Assembly (NCBI GenBank): GCA_036272595.1
Contig: DATAYM010000024.1
Location: forward strand, 1 to 64,000
Direction of reading: 5' to 3'
Source of the DNA: Poindextera sp036272595
GTDB taxonomy: Bacteria > Pseudomonadota > Alphaproteobacteria > Caulobacterales > Caulobacteraceae
DNA: 64,000 nt
Below the pieces are notes generated by a model. The model worked only from the letters and a program-made list of their open reading frames with translations, did no database searches and was not told the origin of the DNA. A program made the translations under genes and the position numbers. Shown one piece after another: positions 18,951 to 27,777 of this stretch; the stretch's first letter is position 1, and each line of letters begins with the position of its first letter.

Positions 18951-20180
18951 ATGGAAAGCCCCGTGAAAAAAGTCGTGCTCGCCTACTCCGGCGGGCTGGA
19001 CACCTCGATCATCCTGAAGTGGCTGCAGACCGAGTACGGGGCGGAGGTGGTGACCTTCACCGCCGACCTCGGCCAGGGCGAGGAACTCGGCCCGGCGCGC
19101 GAGAAGGCGCTGCTGCTCGGCATCAAGCCCGAGAACATCTACATCGAGGATCTGCGCGAGGAGTTCGTCCGCGACTACGTCTTCCCGATGTTCCGCGCCA
19201 ATACGGTCTATGAGGGCCAGTACCTGCTCGGCACCTCGATCGCGCGGCCGCTGATCGCCAAGACCCAGATCGACATCGCCCGCAAGGTCGGCGCCGACGC
19301 GGTCTCCCACGGCTCGACCGGCAAGGGCAACGACCAGATCCGCTATGAGCTGTCCTACTACGCCCTCGAGCCCGACATCCGGGTGATCGCGCCCTGGCGG
19401 GAATGGGACTTCGCCAGCCGCGAGGCGCTGATCGCCTTCGCCGAACAGCACCAGATCCCCATCGCCAAGGACAAGCGCGGCGAAGCGCCCTTTTCGGTCG
19501 ACGCCAATCTTCTGCACTCATCGTCGGAGGGCAAGGTGCTGGAGGATCCCGCCGTCGAGGCGCCGGAGTTCGTCTACCAGCGCACCATCGCCCCGGAAGA
19601 CGCGCCGGACCGGCCGCACGTCTTCACCCTGGACTTCGAGGCCGGCGATCCGGTGGCCATCGACGGCGAGCGGCTGTCGCCGGCGAACCTGCTGACCAAG
19701 TTGAACGAACTCGGCCGCGACAACGGCATCGGCCGGCTGGACCTGGTCGAGAACCGCTTCATCGGCATGAAGTCGCGCGGCGTCTACGAGACGCCGGGCG
19801 GCGCCATCCTGCTGGTGGCGCACCGCGGCATCGAGTCGATCACGCTCGACCGCGGCGCGGCGCACCTGAAGGACGAGCTGATGCCGCGCTATGCCGAGCT
19901 GATCTATAACGGCCTGTGGTTCTCGCCGGAGCGGGAGATGCTGCAGGCGCTGATCGACCAGAGCCAGGGGCCGGTCACCGGCCAGGTGCGGGTCAAGCTC
20001 TACAAGGGCAACGTCACCATCATCGGCCGCACCAGTCCCCATTCGCTCTACGACCAGGACCTGGTCACCTTCGAAGAGGGCGTCCAGGCCTACGACCACA
20101 ACGACGCCTCCGGCTTCATCAAGCTGAACGCGCTGCGCCTGCGGGTCGGCGCGCGAAGGGCGCTCAAGGCTTCGGCTTAA
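18951..20180 (+). CDS. argG: argininosuccinate synthase
   Basis: Joins citrulline and aspartate in arginine synthesis. The P-loop AYSGGLDTSIILKWLQ is at the N-terminus and the signature STGKGNDQIRYELSYYALEP near residue 125. Length is 409 residues from the ATG giving MESPVKKVVLAYSGG. The open frame runs 53 codons further up through the hairpin elements, which is not coding. Its last 17 bp overlap the convergent KTSC gene. Confidence 0.97.
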   Translation: MESPVKKVVLAYSGGLDTSIILKWLQTEYGAEVVTFTADLGQGEELGPAREKALLLGIKPENIYIEDLREEFVRDYVFPMFRANTVYEGQYLLGTSIARPLIAKTQIDIARKVGADAVSHGSTGKGNDQIRYELSYYALEPDIRVIAPWREWDFASREALIAFAEQHQIPIAKDKRGEAPFSVDANLLHSSSEGKVLEDPAVEAPEFVYQRTIAPEDAPDRPHVFTLDFEAGDPVAIDGERLSPANLLTKLNELGRDNGIGRLDLVENRFIGMKSRGVYETPGGAILLVAHRGIESITLDRGAAHLKDELMPRYAELIYNGLWFSPEREMLQALIDQSQGPVTGQVRVKLYKGNVTIIGRTSPHSLYDQDLVTFEEGVQAYDHNDASGFIKLNALRLRVGARRALKASA

Positions 20181-20379
20181 GCTTGCGGAAGGGCAGCCGC
20201 CCGCGCACCTCGGCCTGGAAGAAGCGCCCCTTGGACGGCGCGGCCAGGAAGCGGTGGTACAGGTCTTCGGACGCCTGGTCGTAGGCATAGAGTTCGCCGC
20301 TGGAGAATTTCAGGACGAGCTGATGCTCGAGCGGCCGGTAGTCGATGGCCTTGAGCGCGGTCGAATCCACCTCGGGCAT
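20164..20379 (-). CDS. KTSC-domain protein
   Basis: A 71-residue protein almost wholly made of the KTSC fold: STALKAIDYRPLEHQLVLKF, then SGELYAYDQASEDLYHRFLAA and a conserved SKGRFF. The domain is often fused to nucleic-acid enzymes such as lysyl-tRNA synthetase and is thought to bind nucleic acid; that is family knowledge and no role is shown for the single-domain form. It overlaps the 3' end of argG tail to tail and follows marC on the same strand. Confidence 0.8.
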   Translation of the reverse strand: MPEVDSTALKAIDYRPLEHQLVLKFSSGELYAYDQASEDLYHRFLAAPSKGRFFQAEVRGRLPFRKLKPKP

Positions 20380-20405
20380 GGCGATGAAACGGCCGGCGGC
20401 GCCGA

Positions 20406-21104
20406 TCAGTTCTGCTGGTAGGGCGAAATGGCGTCGGCGCGGACCAGGCCATGGGTCGAGCCGCCGATCCCGGCGATGATGAACTGCACCGCCATGGCGC
20501 AGAGGATCAGGCCCAGCACCCGCACGACGATGGTCATGCCGATGCGGCCGAGCAGGCGCGAGATCAGGCTGGTGGTCCAGAAGAAGGGCACGATCAGGCC
20601 TGAGACCACCGCGATGACCGCCAGGCCGGCGCCGAAACCGGCCAGACCGTAGGGCCTGGCCTCGCCGGCATAGATCACCACGGTCGAAATCGCCCCGGGG
20701 CCGATCAGCAGCGGCATGGCGAAAGGCACCACCAGCCGCTCGAACCGCTCCCAGGCATAGGCGCCGGTCGAGAGCGAGGCGGCGTTGGCGGTCACCGCCG
20801 GGTCGGTGAAACGGGCGGTGAAGTCGTTGCGCGCCATGTCCAGGCCGAGCAGGAAGAGCAGCAGGCCGCCGGCGATGCGGAAGGCCGACAGCGAAATGCC
20901 GAAGAAGCGCAGCAGGCTCAGGCCCGAGACATAGATCAGCGTCAGGAAGGCCAGTGAAAACAGCGCGATATAGAGGGCCAGCCGCCGTCTTCCGGCCGGC
21001 GTCGCGCCCACCGTCGCCGCCGCGAACACCGGCACGTTGCCGATCGGGTCGATCAGGGCGAACAGGGCGACGAAGAAGTTGACGCTGAGGTCGGCGAGGC
21101 TCAT
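20406..21104 (-). CDS. MarC-family (UPF0056) membrane protein
   Basis: A 232-residue inner-membrane protein with six predicted spans. It carries the family hallmarks FVALFALIDPIGNVPVFAA at the N-terminus and PFAMPLLIGPGAISTVVIY in the middle. Despite the MarC name these proteins have no proven role in multiple antibiotic resistance. It is divergent from pyrF, 72 bp away. Confidence 0.9.
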   Translation of the reverse strand: MSLADLSVNFFVALFALIDPIGNVPVFAAATVGATPAGRRRLALYIALFSLAFLTLIYVSGLSLLRFFGISLSAFRIAGGLLLFLLGLDMARNDFTARFTDPAVTANAASLSTGAYAWERFERLVVPFAMPLLIGPGAISTVVIYAGEARPYGLAGFGAGLAVIAVVSGLIVPFFWTTSLISRLLGRIGMTIVVRVLGLILCAMAVQFIIAGIGGSTHGLVRADAISPYQQN

Positions 21105-21176
21105 TTTCCGCCCTTAGCCCAAATCAACGCTTTTTGCGCCGTCGGCGAGAGCCTGCGCGCATCCGAAGGAGCCGCC

Positions 21177-21929
21177 ATGACCACAGCCGAGCTTGCCCCT
21201 CAGGTCGCCGCTGGGGTCGCTTCCGGGGCCGCCCAGCGCGCCGATCCGCGCCTGGTCCTGGCCCTGGACGTGCCGGCGCGGGCCGACGCCGAATCCATGG
21301 TCGAGCGGCTGGGCGACAGCGTGCTGTTCTACAAGATCGGCCTGCAGCTCCTGGCCGGCGGCGGCATGGAGATGGCCCGCGACCTGAAGCGGCGCGGGCG
21401 CAATGTCTTCCTCGACTGGAAGCTGCACGACATCGGCGCGACGGTGGAAAAGGCGACCGCGGCCATCGTGGCGAGCGGCGCCTGCGACCTGCTCACGGTC
21501 CATGCCGAACCGCAGGTGATGGCCGCCGCCGTGCGCGGCCGGGCCGGCGCGGTGGGGGCCAAGATCATCGGCGTCACCGTGCTGACCAGCCTGACCGAGG
21601 AGGACCTGGCCGAGATCGGCTATCAGCGGAGCATCGCGGCCCTGGTCGAACTGCGCGTCCGGCAGGCGATCGACGCCGGCATCGACGGCATCGTCACCAG
21701 CCCGCGCGAGGCGGCGATCGCTCGCCGCATCGGCGGCCCGAACTTCCTGGTGATCACTCCGGGGGTGCGGCCCGGCTGGGCCAGGGCCGACGATCAGGCG
21801 CGGGCCGCCACCCCGGCCGAGGCGCTCGCCGCCGGCGCCAGCCACATCGTCGTCGGCCGGCCGATCACCGCCGCCAACGATCCGCGCGGCGCGGCCTTCA
21901 GGATCGCCGGCGAGATGGCCGCCGGCTGA
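21177..21929 (+). CDS. pyrF: orotidine-5'-phosphate decarboxylase
   Basis: Last step of UMP synthesis. The catalytic Lys-Asp-x-x-Asp array is in FLDWKLHDIGATVEKA near residue 80. VLALDVP, GVTVLTSL, VITPGVRP and VVGRPITAANDP complete the barrel and phosphate site. The 250 residues include a slightly long, alanine-rich N-terminus before RLVLALDV. It ends right at the stop of the convergent secreted-protein gene. Confidence 0.97.
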   Translation: MTTAELAPQVAAGVASGAAQRADPRLVLALDVPARADAESMVERLGDSVLFYKIGLQLLAGGGMEMARDLKRRGRNVFLDWKLHDIGATVEKATAAIVASGACDLLTVHAEPQVMAAAVRGRAGAVGAKIIGVTVLTSLTEEDLAEIGYQRSIAALVELRVRQAIDAGIDGIVTSPREAAIARRIGGPNFLVITPGVRPGWARADDQARAATPAEALAAGASHIVVGRPITAANDPRGAAFRIAGEMAAG

Positions 21930-22442
21930 TCACCACTTGTGGCCGCCCATGCCGCCACCGCCGCAGCCGCAACCCCCGCCGCCATGGTGCATGTGCATCT
22001 GCATCATGTGGTTGCGGTTGGTGAAGGAGATGGCGATGCTCGCCGAGGCGTGAGCGCTGGCCCTCGCCGAGGCGCCGCCCTCGGCGATGACGAAACCGCC
22101 GCCACCGCCGCCGGCCTCGATGAAGGCCGGTCCGACGCCGCCGGTGTCGGCGAAGAAGCCTTCCGGCAGCCCGACGCCGCTGTCCACCACCTCGACCGGC
22201 TGTTCGACCGGCGGCAGCGGCGGTGGCGGCGGCAGCGGGGCGACATAGCGGACGGGCAGGCGCACGATGCGCCGGGCGACATGCCGCACGTAGCGCACAT
22301 GGCGGACATGCACGACGCAGCCGCAGGGCCGGGTCGTCCAGTAGACCTCGCGGGTCACCCGCTCGCCGGCCAGGGCGGCGGTGGCGCAGGCGGCCAGGAC
22401 CAGGCCGGCCAGCACCGCCAAAACCGCGTTCTTGCGATCCAT
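21930..22442 (-). CDS. secreted His/Gly-rich protein, unknown
   Basis: About 170 residues with a signal peptide (RKNAVLAVLAGLVLAACATAALAG). The mature part has a repeated V-R-H/Y-V stretch (HVRHVRYVRHVARRIVR), a proline run, a glycine-rich middle with alternating Ala-Ser (ASARASAHASASIAISF) and a C-terminus HHGGGGCGCGGGGMGGHKW. The His, Met and Cys-X-Cys there suggest metal binding. Ala-Ser/Gly runs suggest a surface or assembling protein. No family is recognised. The start is the ATG at 22442; a TTG one codon upstream is possible. Confidence 0.7.
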   Translation of the reverse strand: MDRKNAVLAVLAGLVLAACATAALAGERVTREVYWTTRPCGCVVHVRHVRYVRHVARRIVRLPVRYVAPLPPPPPLPPVEQPVEVVDSGVGLPEGFFADTGGVGPAFIEAGGGGGGFVIAEGGASARASAHASASIAISFTNRNHMMQMHMHHGGGGCGCGGGGMGGHKW

Positions 22443-22537
22443 CAAAGGACCCTCCTCGCACGTTCACATCCGTAACGAGAGATTAGGGTCGAGGCTGAAC
22501 CCGCGCCAGCGTCTGCGCGCGGCAGGCGAATCCGCCT

Positions 22538-22738
22538 TCAGAAGTCGACGGCGACGCCGTTGCGCTCCCAGTCGCCATAGCGGGTCGGTTCGGGCCCCTT
22601 GCGGCCGCCGATCTCGGTCGGCGCGGCCTGTTCGGCGGCGGCGGCGCGGCGGCGTTCCTCGGCCTCGGCCAGCGCGCGCTGCGCGGCGGCGCTGAGCGGC
22701 TTGCGAAGGCGGCTGGTGTCGATCTTGGGCTCGTCCAT
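22538..22738 (-). CDS. DUF1674 protein (SdhAF4-like)
   Basis: A 66-residue protein with the conserved DUF1674 C-terminus GRKGPEPTRYGDWERNGVAVDF. The family includes eukaryotic SDHAF4, which protects the flavinylated succinate dehydrogenase subunit during assembly; that role in this organism is inferred. The middle is alanine-rich and helical. It is divergent from rsmB, 74 bp away; no sdh genes are nearby. Confidence 0.85.
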   Translation of the reverse strand: MDEPKIDTSRLRKPLSAAAQRALAEAEERRRAAAAEQAAPTEIGGRKGPEPTRYGDWERNGVAVDF

Positions 22739-22812
22739 GCGGTGAATTTAGTCCGGTCGGCCCGGACTCGCCAGCCTTGACCCCGGCGCTTCGGCGGCGC
22801 ACGGCCTCATGC

Positions 22813-24099
22813 GTGACCTTTCCCGATGATCCCGCCAACGGCCTCGCCGCCCGCGACGCCGCCCTCAGCCTCGCCCGCGCCGCCCTGGACCGCCGCGGCG
22901 GCCTTGAGGAGGCGCTGGAGCAGAAGCCCTTCTCGGCCCTGGAGCCGCGCGACCGGGGCTTCGCCCGCATGCTGGCCATGACCCTGCTGCGGCGGCTGGG
23001 GCCGATCGATGCGCGGCTGCAGGCGCGGCTGGCGAAGGAACCGCCCGAGCCGGTGGTCATGCTGCTCCGGCTCGGCCTCGCCCAGGCCCTCTATCTCGAC
23101 ACGCCGGCCTTCGCGGCGGTGGACACCACCGTGCGGCTGGCCGAGCGGGACAAGACCACCCGGCCGTTCAAGGGCCTGATCAACGGCGTGCTGCGCGGCG
23201 TCCTGCGCGAGCCGCCGCGCGAGGACGATCCGGAGAGCCTGGTTCCCGGCTGGCTGTTCGCCCGCTGGCGGGCGTCTTACGGCGAGGCGCAGGCGCGCGC
23301 CGTCGCCGCCATGGTCCCGTTCGAGCCGGCCACCGACCTCACGCCGCGCGATCCTGCCGAGGCGGCCGACCTGGCCGCCCTCTTGGAGGCCGAGCTGCTG
23401 CCGGGGCCAAGCCTGCGGGTGCGCCAGCACGGCGACGTCGCCGGCTGGTCCGGCTATCACGAGGGCCGCTGGTGGGTGCAGGACGCCGCCGCCGCCGTTC
23501 CGGCTCGCCTGCTGGGCGTCCAGGCCGGCGAAACCGTGCTCGACCTTTGCGCCGCGCCGGGCGGCAAGACCCTGGAACTGGCCGCCGCCGGCGGCAAGGT
23601 CACGGCGCTGGACCGCTCCGGTCCCCGGCTGGGCCGGCTGAGACAGGCGCTGCAGCGCACCGGCCTCGCCGCCGAGATCGTCACCGCCGACGCCGCGACC
23701 TGGCGCGACCCGCGCCGCTTCGCCGCCGTGCTGCTGGACGCGCCCTGCTCGGCGACCGGCACCTTCCGCCGCCATCCCGACGTGCTGTGGGGTTCGAAGC
23801 CGGGCGACATCGCCAGCTTGGCCGGAGTCCAGGCCCGGCTGCTCGACGCCGCGGCCGACCGCGTCGAGCCCGGCGGCCGGCTGGTCTATTGCGTCTGCTC
23901 GCTGGAGCCGGAGGAGGGCGAGGCGCAGGTCGAAGGCCTGCTCCGCCGCCGGCCCGACCTCAGCCTCTGGCCTGTCGCGCCCGGCGAGGGCGGCTCGCCC
24001 GCAGCGTCGGCCACCCCGGCCGGGACCTTGCGCATCCTGCCGCAGCATCTCGACGGCGGGCTGGACGGCTTCTTCGTCGCCCGCTTGCGCAAAGCCTAG
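22813..24099 (+). CDS. RsmB/NOL1/NOP2-family rRNA cytosine-C5 methyltransferase
   Basis: A 428-residue protein with a NusB-like RNA-binding domain (residues ~10-140) and a Rossmann methyltransferase. The SAM motif is VLDLCAAPGGKTLEL; the two catalytic cysteines are in LLDAPCSATGTFRRHPD and YCVCSLEPEE. This layout is that of RsmB, which methylates 16S rRNA C967. I take the GTG giving MTFPDDPANGLAARDAAL as start; a TTG at 22777 is also open. Confidence 0.88.
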   Translation: MTFPDDPANGLAARDAALSLARAALDRRGGLEEALEQKPFSALEPRDRGFARMLAMTLLRRLGPIDARLQARLAKEPPEPVVMLLRLGLAQALYLDTPAFAAVDTTVRLAERDKTTRPFKGLINGVLRGVLREPPREDDPESLVPGWLFARWRASYGEAQARAVAAMVPFEPATDLTPRDPAEAADLAALLEAELLPGPSLRVRQHGDVAGWSGYHEGRWWVQDAAAAVPARLLGVQAGETVLDLCAAPGGKTLELAAAGGKVTALDRSGPRLGRLRQALQRTGLAAEIVTADAATWRDPRRFAAVLLDAPCSATGTFRRHPDVLWGSKPGDIASLAGVQARLLDAAADRVEPGGRLVYCVCSLEPEEGEAQVEGLLRRRPDLSLWPVAPGEGGSPAASATPAGTLRILPQHLDGGLDGFFVARLRKA

Positions 24100-24584
24100 C
24101 GGGGCTTGCGCCGCTTCAGCGCCACATAGAGCGCGCCGTCGCCGCCATGGCGGCGGTGGGCTTCGGCGACGCCGGCGACCACCTCGCGCAGGGCCGGTTC
24201 GGCCAGCCATTCCGGGGCGCGCTTGCGCAATACCCCATCGCCCTGGACGCCGCGGCCGGTGATCACCATGACCGCGCGCGAGCCTTCCGCCTGTGCCCTG
24301 TCCAGGAACCGCATGAGCGCGGCGCGCGCCTGGTCCTGATCGAGACCGTGCAGGTCGAGGCGACCGCCGACCGCGTCGCGCTCCCGCGCCAGCCGCCGCG
24401 CCCGGCGCGGTTCGAGGGCCTTGGGGCTCGACGGTGGTCCGTCGGGCGGGGCCGGCGGCGTCGGGCGCTCGATCTTGGCGGCCGGAAAGGCCTGGCCCGG
24501 CGCCTGTCGCGCGCCCAGCGGATGCACGGTCGCGGTGACATGGCCCCAGAGCGCCGCTTCTTCGGATTTCAGCCCGCGCTTCAT
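24096..24584 (-). CDS. Smr-domain protein
   Basis: A 162-residue protein with a proline-rich N-terminal half and a C-terminal Smr domain: RLDLHGLDQDQARAALMRFL and VITGRGVQGDGVLRKRAPEWL, the latter being the usual TGRG motif. Smr domains nick DNA or RNA in MutS2 and related proteins. It overlaps the mltA stop by four bases (ATGA) and runs into rsmB tail to tail. Confidence 0.88.
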   Translation of the reverse strand: MKRGLKSEEAALWGHVTATVHPLGARQAPGQAFPAAKIERPTPPAPPDGPPSSPKALEPRRARRLARERDAVGGRLDLHGLDQDQARAALMRFLDRAQAEGSRAVMVITGRGVQGDGVLRKRAPEWLAEPALREVVAGVAEAHRRHGGDGALYVALKRRKPR

Positions 24585-25687
24585 CGCTCGGCCGGGACCA
24601 GGGCGTAGAGCCTCAGCACGTGCCGCACGCGCCCGGCCTCGTCGCCGGCCTGCGGCCCGCGGCCGATATAGAGGTCGGCGCGCACCGGCCCCTTGATCGC
24701 GCCGCCGGTGTCCAGCGCCATGACCAGCCGCCGATAGAGCACCGGCGCACCGTTCAGCAGCGGCGCGTCGGCGTCGATCCAGTAGGGCCCGCCCAGATCG
24801 TGGTAGGCCCGGTCGACGGCGATGGAGCGGCCGGCGATCAGCGCCATCCCCGCCGTGCCGGCGGGCTCGCGGCCGTCGTCGCGGGCCAGGGCGAAAAAGA
24901 CGTAGCGGGGGTTCTGGTCCATGACCGCGTCGGCTTCCGGACCGCGGTGGTCGGCCAGCCAAGCGCGGATGGTTTCGCCGGACAGGCTCTTGGCCGGCAG
25001 GTCGCCGCGCTGGCGCAGGACACCGGCGATGGCGACAAAGGGCAGGCCGTTGGTCGAGGTGACCGTCGCTTTCAGCCGCTCGCCGTCCGGCAGGTCGAGC
25101 ACGCCGGAGCCCTGGATCTGCATGAAGAAGAGGTCTTCCGGCTTCATCCAGGCCAGCGCCTGCTCCGGCGGGACCGCCTCGATCGCCGCCCGATCGCCGA
25201 GCGGTCTCAACGCCTCGAGCCCGGACGGCCTTGGCCGCACCGCGGCGGTGAACGGCGGCTCCGGCGATTCGCGGGCCTCGTATTCGGGGACGAAATAGGC
25301 GGTCAGCACGCCGGCGTCGCCGACGCCGCGGGCGCGGAAGTTCCGCTCCAGGAAGATGCGGGCGCCGCCCTCGTCGAGGGGCCCGGTCTCGCGGGCGTCC
25401 CGGCAGATTTCCGCCAGTCTGGGGTCGTGCGACACCGGGCAGCCGGCGGCGAACGCGGCCAGCGCCGCCGCATGGTCCTCGGCGTACCAGCCGGGCAGGG
25501 CGGACAGCTGGACCGCCTCGGCTTGCGGCGCCTGGGCCTCGGGCGGACGCGGGCGCTCCGCCGGCCGCTCGTAGGGGCGTTCCGGGTATGGCGATGGGGG
25601 GTGTGACGTCGGCGGCGGCGGATGGGTGGCGCAGGCGGCGAGCGCGAAAAGGGCGACAAGGGACGCCGGCCGCCGCAAACCCCTCAC
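24581..25687 (-). CDS. mltA: membrane-bound lytic murein transglycosylase A
   Basis: Cleaves peptidoglycan glycan strands at the outer membrane. It begins with GTG and has a lipoprotein signal with the lipobox LAAC, Cys at residue 19, then a proline-rich linker. The catalytic region is GFxFMQIQGSG-like (FFMQIQGSGVLDLPDGE) followed by DTGGAIKGPVRADLYIGRG with the catalytic Asp and AGDEAGRV. It is 368 residues, and is followed with overlap by the smr gene. Confidence 0.93.
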   Translation of the reverse strand: MRGLRRPASLVALFALAACATHPPPPTSHPPSPYPERPYERPAERPRPPEAQAPQAEAVQLSALPGWYAEDHAAALAAFAAGCPVSHDPRLAEICRDARETGPLDEGGARIFLERNFRARGVGDAGVLTAYFVPEYEARESPEPPFTAAVRPRPSGLEALRPLGDRAAIEAVPPEQALAWMKPEDLFFMQIQGSGVLDLPDGERLKATVTSTNGLPFVAIAGVLRQRGDLPAKSLSGETIRAWLADHRGPEADAVMDQNPRYVFFALARDDGREPAGTAGMALIAGRSIAVDRAYHDLGGPYWIDADAPLLNGAPVLYRRLVMALDTGGAIKGPVRADLYIGRGPQAGDEAGRVRHVLRLYALVPAER

Positions 25688-25693
25688 GACCCG

Positions 25694-26296
25694 TCAGGCC
25701 TCGGCGGCGTCGACCCTGACCAGGGTCCAGTTCGGATCTCGGCTGGAAAGCCGGCGCTCGAAGGTCCAGAGCTCGGCGGTGCGGCGGTCGTCCACCGCCT
25801 CGCCTTCGGGGCCTTTGCTGCGGCTGCGGAACTCAGCGAGAAAACGCACCTTGACCCTGGCCACGTCGCCGCTGACCTCGGCGCTCTCCAGGTCGGCGCG
25901 CGGCGGCTGGCTGAATTCGACGCTCTCGCTGCGGCCTTCGCTCTCGCGGGTCGCCATCACCTTGGCGAAACCGTCCATCACCGTCGGCGAAACCAGTCGC
26001 TCGAGGGTGGCGCGGTCGCCGGCGGCGAAGGCGCTGACGATCATCTCGTAGGCCTGGCGCGAGCCGGTGATGAACTTGGCGGGATCGAAGCCCGGATCGC
26101 GGGCGCGGATCGCGGCCACGCCCGCCGGGGCGGGGCCCAGATCGGCGGGCGGCGTGAACGGCTCGGTCTCGCCGGTCCTGGGCAGGGTCGCGGGCCGGGC
26201 CACATCTTCCGGCTGGCGGCCGACACGGCGGCCCAGCACGGCGTAGAGCTGGTAGAGCACCACGGCGGCCACGACGGCGATGATGATGAGTTCCAA
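25694..26296 (-). CDS. Tim44-like domain protein
   Basis: A 200-residue protein with one N-terminal membrane span (LIIIAVVAAVVLYQLYAVL) and a C-terminal Tim44-like domain (FITGSRQAYEMIVSAFAAGD through VDDRRTAELWTFERRL). Bacterial homologues, known from Caulobacter as TimA, are inner-membrane proteins of uncertain role. It begins with TTG and sits 6 bp upstream of mltA in the same direction. In Caulobacterales this gene is typically divergent from secB, as here. Confidence 0.85.
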   Translation of the reverse strand: MELIIIAVVAAVVLYQLYAVLGRRVGRQPEDVARPATLPRTGETEPFTPPADLGPAPAGVAAIRARDPGFDPAKFITGSRQAYEMIVSAFAAGDRATLERLVSPTVMDGFAKVMATRESEGRSESVEFSQPPRADLESAEVSGDVARVKVRFLAEFRSRSKGPEGEAVDDRRTAELWTFERRLSSRDPNWTLVRVDAAEA

Positions 26297-26503
26297 GAGC
26301 TGCAGATCGACACCGGGGATGTTGAGCGGGAAGCCGGGCGACCGAGCCCGGCGTCAGTCGCTTCAGTTTCTATATAGTCCGCTTGGGGCCGCTTCGTCAG
26401 GTGGCGCGTTGCGCGCCTTCGGTCCGCGTGATAGCAGCCCCGCCGTCAACCTCCAAGGCGCGCCTTTGTCTCAGGGGCTCGCGATAGACGGGATCCGCCA
26501 TCC

Positions 26504-27007
26504 ATGACCGACCAAGGCTCCGCCGGGCCAATCAACCCCGCTCCCTTTGAGCCGGTCGACGGTTCCGTGCCCGGGATCCGGATCATGGCGCAGTTCATTC
26601 GCGACCTGTCGTTCGAAAATCCCCGCGCGCCGGAGTCCCTGCGCAGCTCCACGACCCAGCCGCAGATCGACCTCGGCGTCGAGATGGCCGCCCGGGCGCG
26701 GCCCGACGAACTCTATGAGGTCGACCTGAAGCTGACGGCCTCGGCGCAGAGCAACGGCGATCCGATCTTCACCGTCGAGCTGCTCTACGGCGGCCTCTTC
26801 CAGATCAACGGCGTCCCGCCGGAGACCATGCAGCAGGTGCTGCTGATCGAATGCCCGCGTTTCCTTTTTCCGTTCGCGCGCCGGCTGATCGCCGAGATGA
26901 CCTCGGAAGGCGGCTTCCCCCCGTTCATGATCGATCCGATCGACTTCGCGGTGGTCTATGCGTCGCGGCAAGCCCAGATGGCCAGCGAGCCCACCGGCCA
27001 GGCCTAG
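26504..27007 (+). CDS. secB: protein-export chaperone SecB
   Basis: A 167-residue cytoplasmic tetrameric chaperone that holds preproteins for SecA. IMAQFIRDLSFENPRAPESL is the family N-terminal signature; LLYGGLFQINGVP and CPRFLFPFARRLIAEMTSEGGFPP follow in the right order. It is divergent from the Tim44-like gene across 207 bp and convergent with dnaQ. Confidence 0.96.
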   Translation: MTDQGSAGPINPAPFEPVDGSVPGIRIMAQFIRDLSFENPRAPESLRSSTTQPQIDLGVEMAARARPDELYEVDLKLTASAQSNGDPIFTVELLYGGLFQINGVPPETMQQVLLIECPRFLFPFARRLIAEMTSEGGFPPFMIDPIDFAVVYASRQAQMASEPTGQA

Positions 27008-27031
27008 GCGCCCCGGCCCCGGCTTCAGGGC

Positions 27032-27742
27032 TCAGACGAGCCCGAACTTCAGCCAGACCGCCTTGTCGGTCAGCATGTCGCGCACGAAGACCAGGTGCGC
27101 CTCGCGCTCAGCGTCGGTCGAGCGGGCGGCCAGCGGTCTCGGCCGCGGACCGTAGCGGACCTCGCCAAGCGCCAGGACCGGCGTGCGGCTGGATACCGCG
27201 ACCGCCAGGTCCAGGCCGCGTTCGCGGCCGCCGTTGAGTTCGAGATAGACCGCCGCCAGCAGCTGGGCGTCGATCAGCGCCCCGTGTTTCTCCCGCTCGG
27301 CCAGCGAGATCTTGAACCGCTTGCACAGCGCGTCGAGGGAATTGTGCGCGCCGGGAAAGCGCTTCTGGGCCATCGGCAGGGTGTCGACCCAGCGCGGCTC
27401 GGCCAGGCCGATCCGGCCGGCGCGTTCCAGCTCGTGATTGATGAAGCCGCGGTCGAACGGCGCGTTGTGGGCGACCACCGCCGCGTCGCCGATGAAGTCC
27501 AGCAGCGCCTCGCACACCTCCGGCTCGTGGAAGCGCGGCTTGCCGGAGAGGAAGGCCAGCGACAGGCCGTGGACGCGCTCGGCCTCCGGGTCGATTTCGC
27601 GCTCGGGATGGATGTAGCGGTGGAAGGAGCGGCCGGTGGGCAACAGGTCTTCCAGCTCGACGCAGGCGATCTCCACCAGCCGGTGACCCGTGCGCGGATC
27701 GAGGCCGGTGGTTTCGGTGTCGAGAACGATTTCGCGCGCCAT
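27032..27742 (-). CDS. dnaQ: DNA polymerase III epsilon subunit
   Basis: The proofreading 3'-5' exonuclease of the replicase. All three DEDDh motifs are present: IVLDTETTGLD, VVAHNAPFDRGFINHEL and KHGALIDAQLLAAVYLEL. The start is the ATG giving MAREIVLDTETTG, 236 residues. It is last in the leftward unit ppsR-maf-aroE-coaE-dnaQ, which points away from the origin so that replication and transcription run together. Confidence 0.95.
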   Translation of the reverse strand: MAREIVLDTETTGLDPRTGHRLVEIACVELEDLLPTGRSFHRYIHPEREIDPEAERVHGLSLAFLSGKPRFHEPEVCEALLDFIGDAAVVAHNAPFDRGFINHELERAGRIGLAEPRWVDTLPMAQKRFPGAHNSLDALCKRFKISLAEREKHGALIDAQLLAAVYLELNGGRERGLDLAVAVSSRTPVLALGEVRYGPRPRPLAARSTDAEREAHLVFVRDMLTDKAVWLKFGLV

Positions 27743-27777
27743 CCCGCCCCGATGAATGGGGCGGTTCGGGGGCCGGA

